In this document: positions 61,729 to 64,000 of the stretch, in pieces | Position numbering within the stretch: position 1 is the stretch's first letter | Layout: each line of letters opens with the position of its first letter | Program-made: the position numbers and the translations under genes | NCBI RefSeq assembly: GCF_000826655.1 | Contig: NZ_JXJO01000003.1 | Coordinates: 62,001 to 126,000 of the forward strand | DNA: 64,000 nt | Source of the DNA: Psychroserpens damuponensis | GTDB taxonomy: Bacteria > Bacteroidota > Bacteroidia > Flavobacteriales > Flavobacteriaceae | Direction: 5' to 3' | The notes under the pieces: model-generated | The model's input: the letters and a program-made list of their open reading frames with translations, nothing else | What the model was told of the DNA's origin: nothing | Databases searched by the model: none

Positions 61729-61747
61729 TTTTATTCCAATACAATAC

Positions 61748-63658
61748 ATGGCAGAAGTAATAGCACACAGTCTTTTTACAGATTTTGATATCTCCCTTTT
61801 TAAATCAGGAAAACATTATCGTTTATACGAGAAATTTGGTTCGCACATAACAACGGTAGAAGGAGTTGAAGGTGTTTATTTTGCTGTTTGGGCTCCAAGT
61901 GCAAAAATGGTATCTGTAATTGGAGATTTTAATTTTTGGACAGAAAGTGAGCATAAACTTAATGTACGTTGGGATTCTAGCGGAATATGGGAAGGCTTCA
62001 TTCCTGGAGTTGGGAAAGGCACACAATATAAATACAAAATTCTTAGTAGTAATAACGATATAACAACCGAAAAAGCAGATCCTTACGCTAGACGAGCAGA
62101 GCACAATCCCAAAACAGCATCTATTGTTTGGGACGATACCTATAAATGGAAAGATGCAAAATGGATGAAAATGCGAAAAAAGCACAATGCTCTAAACGCA
62201 CCATACTCGGTTTATGAAGTCCATTTAGGATCTTGGAAAAAACAAATTGAAGAGAATCGATTTATGTCATATGTTGAGCTAGCAGACGATTTAGTGAGCT
62301 ATGTTAAAGACATGAATTTTACTCACGTTGAGTTAATGCCAATAATGGAGTTTCCTTATGACCCTTCTTGGGGTTATCAAGTGACAGGTTATTTTGCACC
62401 AACATCACGTTTTGGATATCCTGAAGAATTTAAATTATTAGTTGATAAATTACACCAAAACGATATTGGGATCATTCTAGATTGGGTACCGTCACATTTC
62501 CCAGAAGATGCTCACGGACTCGGTTTCTTTGATGGATCTGCGCTTTATGAGCATCCAGATAAACGAAAAGGATACCACCAAGATTGGAAGAGTTTAATTT
62601 TTAACTACGGAAGAAACGAAGTCAAGTCCTTTTTAATAAGTAATGCCATTTTTTGGTTAGATCAATTCCATGTAGATGGTTTTAGAGTAGACGCAGTCGC
62701 TTCCATGTTATTTTTAGATTATAGTAGAGAAGATGGTGAATGGGAACCAAATATGTATGGCGGACGAGAGAATCTAGAAGCCATGTCATTTTTGCGAGAA
62801 TTTAACGAAGCCGTATATTCAGCTTTTCCAGATGTTCAAACCATTGCCGAAGAATCTACCGCATTCCCAATGGTCTCAAAACCAACCTTTCTTGGAGGTT
62901 TAGGTTTTGGCATGAAATGGATGATGGGTTGGATGCACGATACATTAGAGTATTTTTCTAAAGAACCTATCTATAGAAAATACCATCAAAATGACCTTAC
63001 ATTTTCTATGACCTATACATTCACAGAGAATTTCATGTTACCATTAAGTCACGATGAAGTCGTGTATGGTAAAAAATCAATTTTGGGTAGAATGCCAGGC
63101 GATGAATGGCAACGTTTTGCAAATTTGAGATTATTATACAGCTATATGTTTACACATCCTGGAACTAATGTTTTATTTCAAGGTGGTGAATTTGGTCAAA
63201 GTTCAGAGTGGAATTTTGAACAAAGTTTAGATTGGCATTTGCTAAAATACGCACCACATAAAGGTATAAAAGAGTTGTACAAAGATTTAAATACATTTTA
63301 TAAATCGCAACCTGCATTATATCAAAAGCAATTTTCTTCGGAAGGTTTTGAATGGATCGACTATAATGATCACGAAAACTCAATAATAACCTTCATTAGA
63401 AAAGGAGATAAGCCAAAAGATGATATCATCGTCGTTTGCAACATGACACCTAATCCCAGTAACAATTACCGCATCGGAATTCCGAAGAAAGGAAAATTAA
63501 AAGAAGTGTTCAATAGTGATTTAAAAAAATACTTTGGAACAGGAGAGTACAAAAATAAAGCTTTAACATCTAAAGCCGTAGCGCATCATTTTAGAGATAA
63601 TTCTGTAGAGATAAATGTGCCACCATTAGGTATGATTGCTTTTAAGTATGGAAAATGA
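61748..63658 (+). CDS. glgB: 1,4-alpha-glucan branching enzyme (GH13)
   Basis: 636 residues, the usual short bacterial form. N-terminal CBM48 (FAVWAPSAKMVSVIGDFNFW), then the GH13 barrel: DWVPSHFP (region I), DGFRVDAVAS with the nucleophile Asp (region II), IAEEST with the acid/base Glu (region III) and PLSHDEVVYGK (region IV). It makes alpha-1,6 branches. It is 19 bases after glgC, so cotranscribed. Two CTTCGGAA octamers are in the last 330 bases. Confidence 0.97.
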   Translation: MAEVIAHSLFTDFDISLFKSGKHYRLYEKFGSHITTVEGVEGVYFAVWAPSAKMVSVIGDFNFWTESEHKLNVRWDSSGIWEGFIPGVGKGTQYKYKILSSNNDITTEKADPYARRAEHNPKTASIVWDDTYKWKDAKWMKMRKKHNALNAPYSVYEVHLGSWKKQIEENRFMSYVELADDLVSYVKDMNFTHVELMPIMEFPYDPSWGYQVTGYFAPTSRFGYPEEFKLLVDKLHQNDIGIILDWVPSHFPEDAHGLGFFDGSALYEHPDKRKGYHQDWKSLIFNYGRNEVKSFLISNAIFWLDQFHVDGFRVDAVASMLFLDYSREDGEWEPNMYGGRENLEAMSFLREFNEAVYSAFPDVQTIAEESTAFPMVSKPTFLGGLGFGMKWMMGWMHDTLEYFSKEPIYRKYHQNDLTFSMTYTFTENFMLPLSHDEVVYGKKSILGRMPGDEWQRFANLRLLYSYMFTHPGTNVLFQGGEFGQSSEWNFEQSLDWHLLKYAPHKGIKELYKDLNTFYKSQPALYQKQFSSEGFEWIDYNDHENSIITFIRKGDKPKDDIIVVCNMTPNPSNNYRIGIPKKGKLKEVFNSDLKKYFGTGEYKNKALTSKAVAHHFRDNSVEINVPPLGMIAFKYGK

Positions 63659-63894
63659 CACAAAGAAATCACCATTGTAAATTCTAAACAGGACTAAATT
63701 TATAATTACTATTGATATGTTACTCCCAATACATATTATGAAATTATAAATATATCACGTTTTAATTTTTTTATTATTACAAACAAAGCTCGAAATCGTT
63801 ATAGTTAACAATTCCTAATAATAACTATTTACAACGTTTCTTTACGTCCTGATTTTTCCGTTTTTTTGTGTGTTTCATACTATAAATTTAGCTT

Positions 63895-64000
63895 ATGATT
63901 GTAAATACAGAATTAGAGAATAAAGGAAATTTAAGTCCTTCAAAAATTATCAACTTTAAAAAAGATGTAGATACGCTCTATTTTTCTACCGAAAACGATG
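63895..64000 (+). CDS. Start of a GH31 alpha-glucosidase-like gene, cut by window edge
   Basis: ATG 63895 opens a frame running to the window end. The 35 visible residues begin MIVNTELENKGNLSP and include KKDVDTLYFSTEND, the wording of flavobacterial GH31 proteins that follow glgB in glycogen loci (from memory). The active site is outside the window. The 236-base gap after glgB shows no clear terminator or -7 element. Confidence 0.5.
   Translation, partial: MIVNTELENKGNLSPSKIINFKKDVDTLYFSTEND

Larger units (their letters stand above)
3267..63487. repeat. Dispersed octamer CTTCGGAA, 24 copies across the window
   Basis: Plus-orientation copies start at 3267, 8494, 11691, 13766, 14051, 17377, 23195, 36213, 42141, 42764, 47973 and 63336. 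Minus-orientation copies (TTCCGAAG) start at 11790, 12344, 14214, 24214, 27839, 29502, 35934, 38759, 44076, 48787, 57115 and 63480. The first and last coordinates of this entry only bracket the family. 19 of 24 extend to CTTCGGAAA, and about half have a T run before the C. Five lie outside genes; the rest fall in genes in different frames. They are not paired as hairpins. Confidence 0.85.

Noticed and set aside
3267-63487. CTTCGGAA copies as halves of transcription terminators
   Set aside because: Copies are not paired with a nearby TTCCGAAG at hairpin distance and most are inside genes. Real terminators here (for example 16425-16461, 53909-53936) use CTTCGGG or CTTCGGT.
1-64000. tRNA, rRNA, riboswitch, CRISPR or insertion sequence
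   Set aside because: I read all gaps of 100 bases or more and saw no GC-rich cloverleaf, spaced direct repeats, transposase frame or terminal inverted repeats. A covariance-model scan would be needed to exclude small RNAs fully.

Overview
The window is a low-GC (roughly one third G+C), densely coded chromosomal segment from a member of the Bacteroidetes, most likely a marine-type Flavobacteriaceae. Evidence: promoters of the TTG/TAnnTTTG type in place of -35/-10 boxes, no Shine-Dalgarno pattern, many proteins whose signal peptide ends in AQ, SusC/ZnuD-style TonB receptors with an N-terminal carboxypeptidase-like domain, and families typical of the group (DUF4834, DUF6787, DUF6146, DUF5916, BatA, TIGR02757, M61). 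I see no rRNA, tRNA, insertion sequence, prophage or CRISPR array. It reads as core chromosome.

Layout. 1-8.1 kb: end of an oligopeptidase B, then two neighbouring PLP enzymes (cysteine-synthase-like and alpha-oxoamine-synthase-like) that match the cysteate synthase / cysteate acyltransferase pair of capnine (sulfonolipid) synthesis, then an amino-acid permease, a long GNAT-type acyltransferase and an outer-membrane protein on the other strand. 8.1-14.3 kb: surface-glycan block (YfhO-type membrane protein, orphan membrane protein, GT4 glycosyltransferase, Wzx-type flippase). 14.4-17.3 kb: two paralogous secreted proteins, both behind near-identical sigma-54-type promoters, flanking an Asp/Asn hydroxylase-like gene. 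17.4-26.6 kb: repair and stress genes (uvrA, ECF-type sigma factor plus a 47-residue ORF, Nth without its Fe-S cluster, Bcp), a large conserved unknown and an MBL hydrolase. 26.7-33.7 kb: small unknowns, a GNAT, an esterase, a degenerate dihydroorotase translationally coupled to a BatA/VWA-like membrane protein, and a GT2 glycosyltransferase. 33.8-42.8 kb: M61 peptidase lipoprotein, GAF histidine kinase, TIGR02757, LolD-like ATPase, DUF5916 protein, folE. 42.9-47.2 kb: four-gene operon with a ZnuD-like TonB receptor, His-rich small protein and acidic lipoprotein. 47.4-51.4 kb: two tandem paralogous PAS histidine kinases, xerD, TM2 protein. 51.4-58.9 kb: beta-barrel proteins, aroQ, an acyltransferase-3 protein, lpdA, DinB-like protein, exported MsrB. 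59.0-64.0 kb: glycogen operon glgA-glgC-glgB and the start of a GH31 alpha-glucosidase.

The most striking DNA-level signal is a dispersed octamer, CTTCGGAA, found 24 times (12 in each orientation) in coding and non-coding DNA in all reading frames. Every TTCGGAA heptamer in the window extends to this octamer. Other leads are the shared sigma-54-type promoters, the sulfonolipid pair with a nearby candidate N-acyltransferase, the dihydroorotase that has lost its metal ligands, and a five-copy CTAAA tandem repeat between glgA and glgC.
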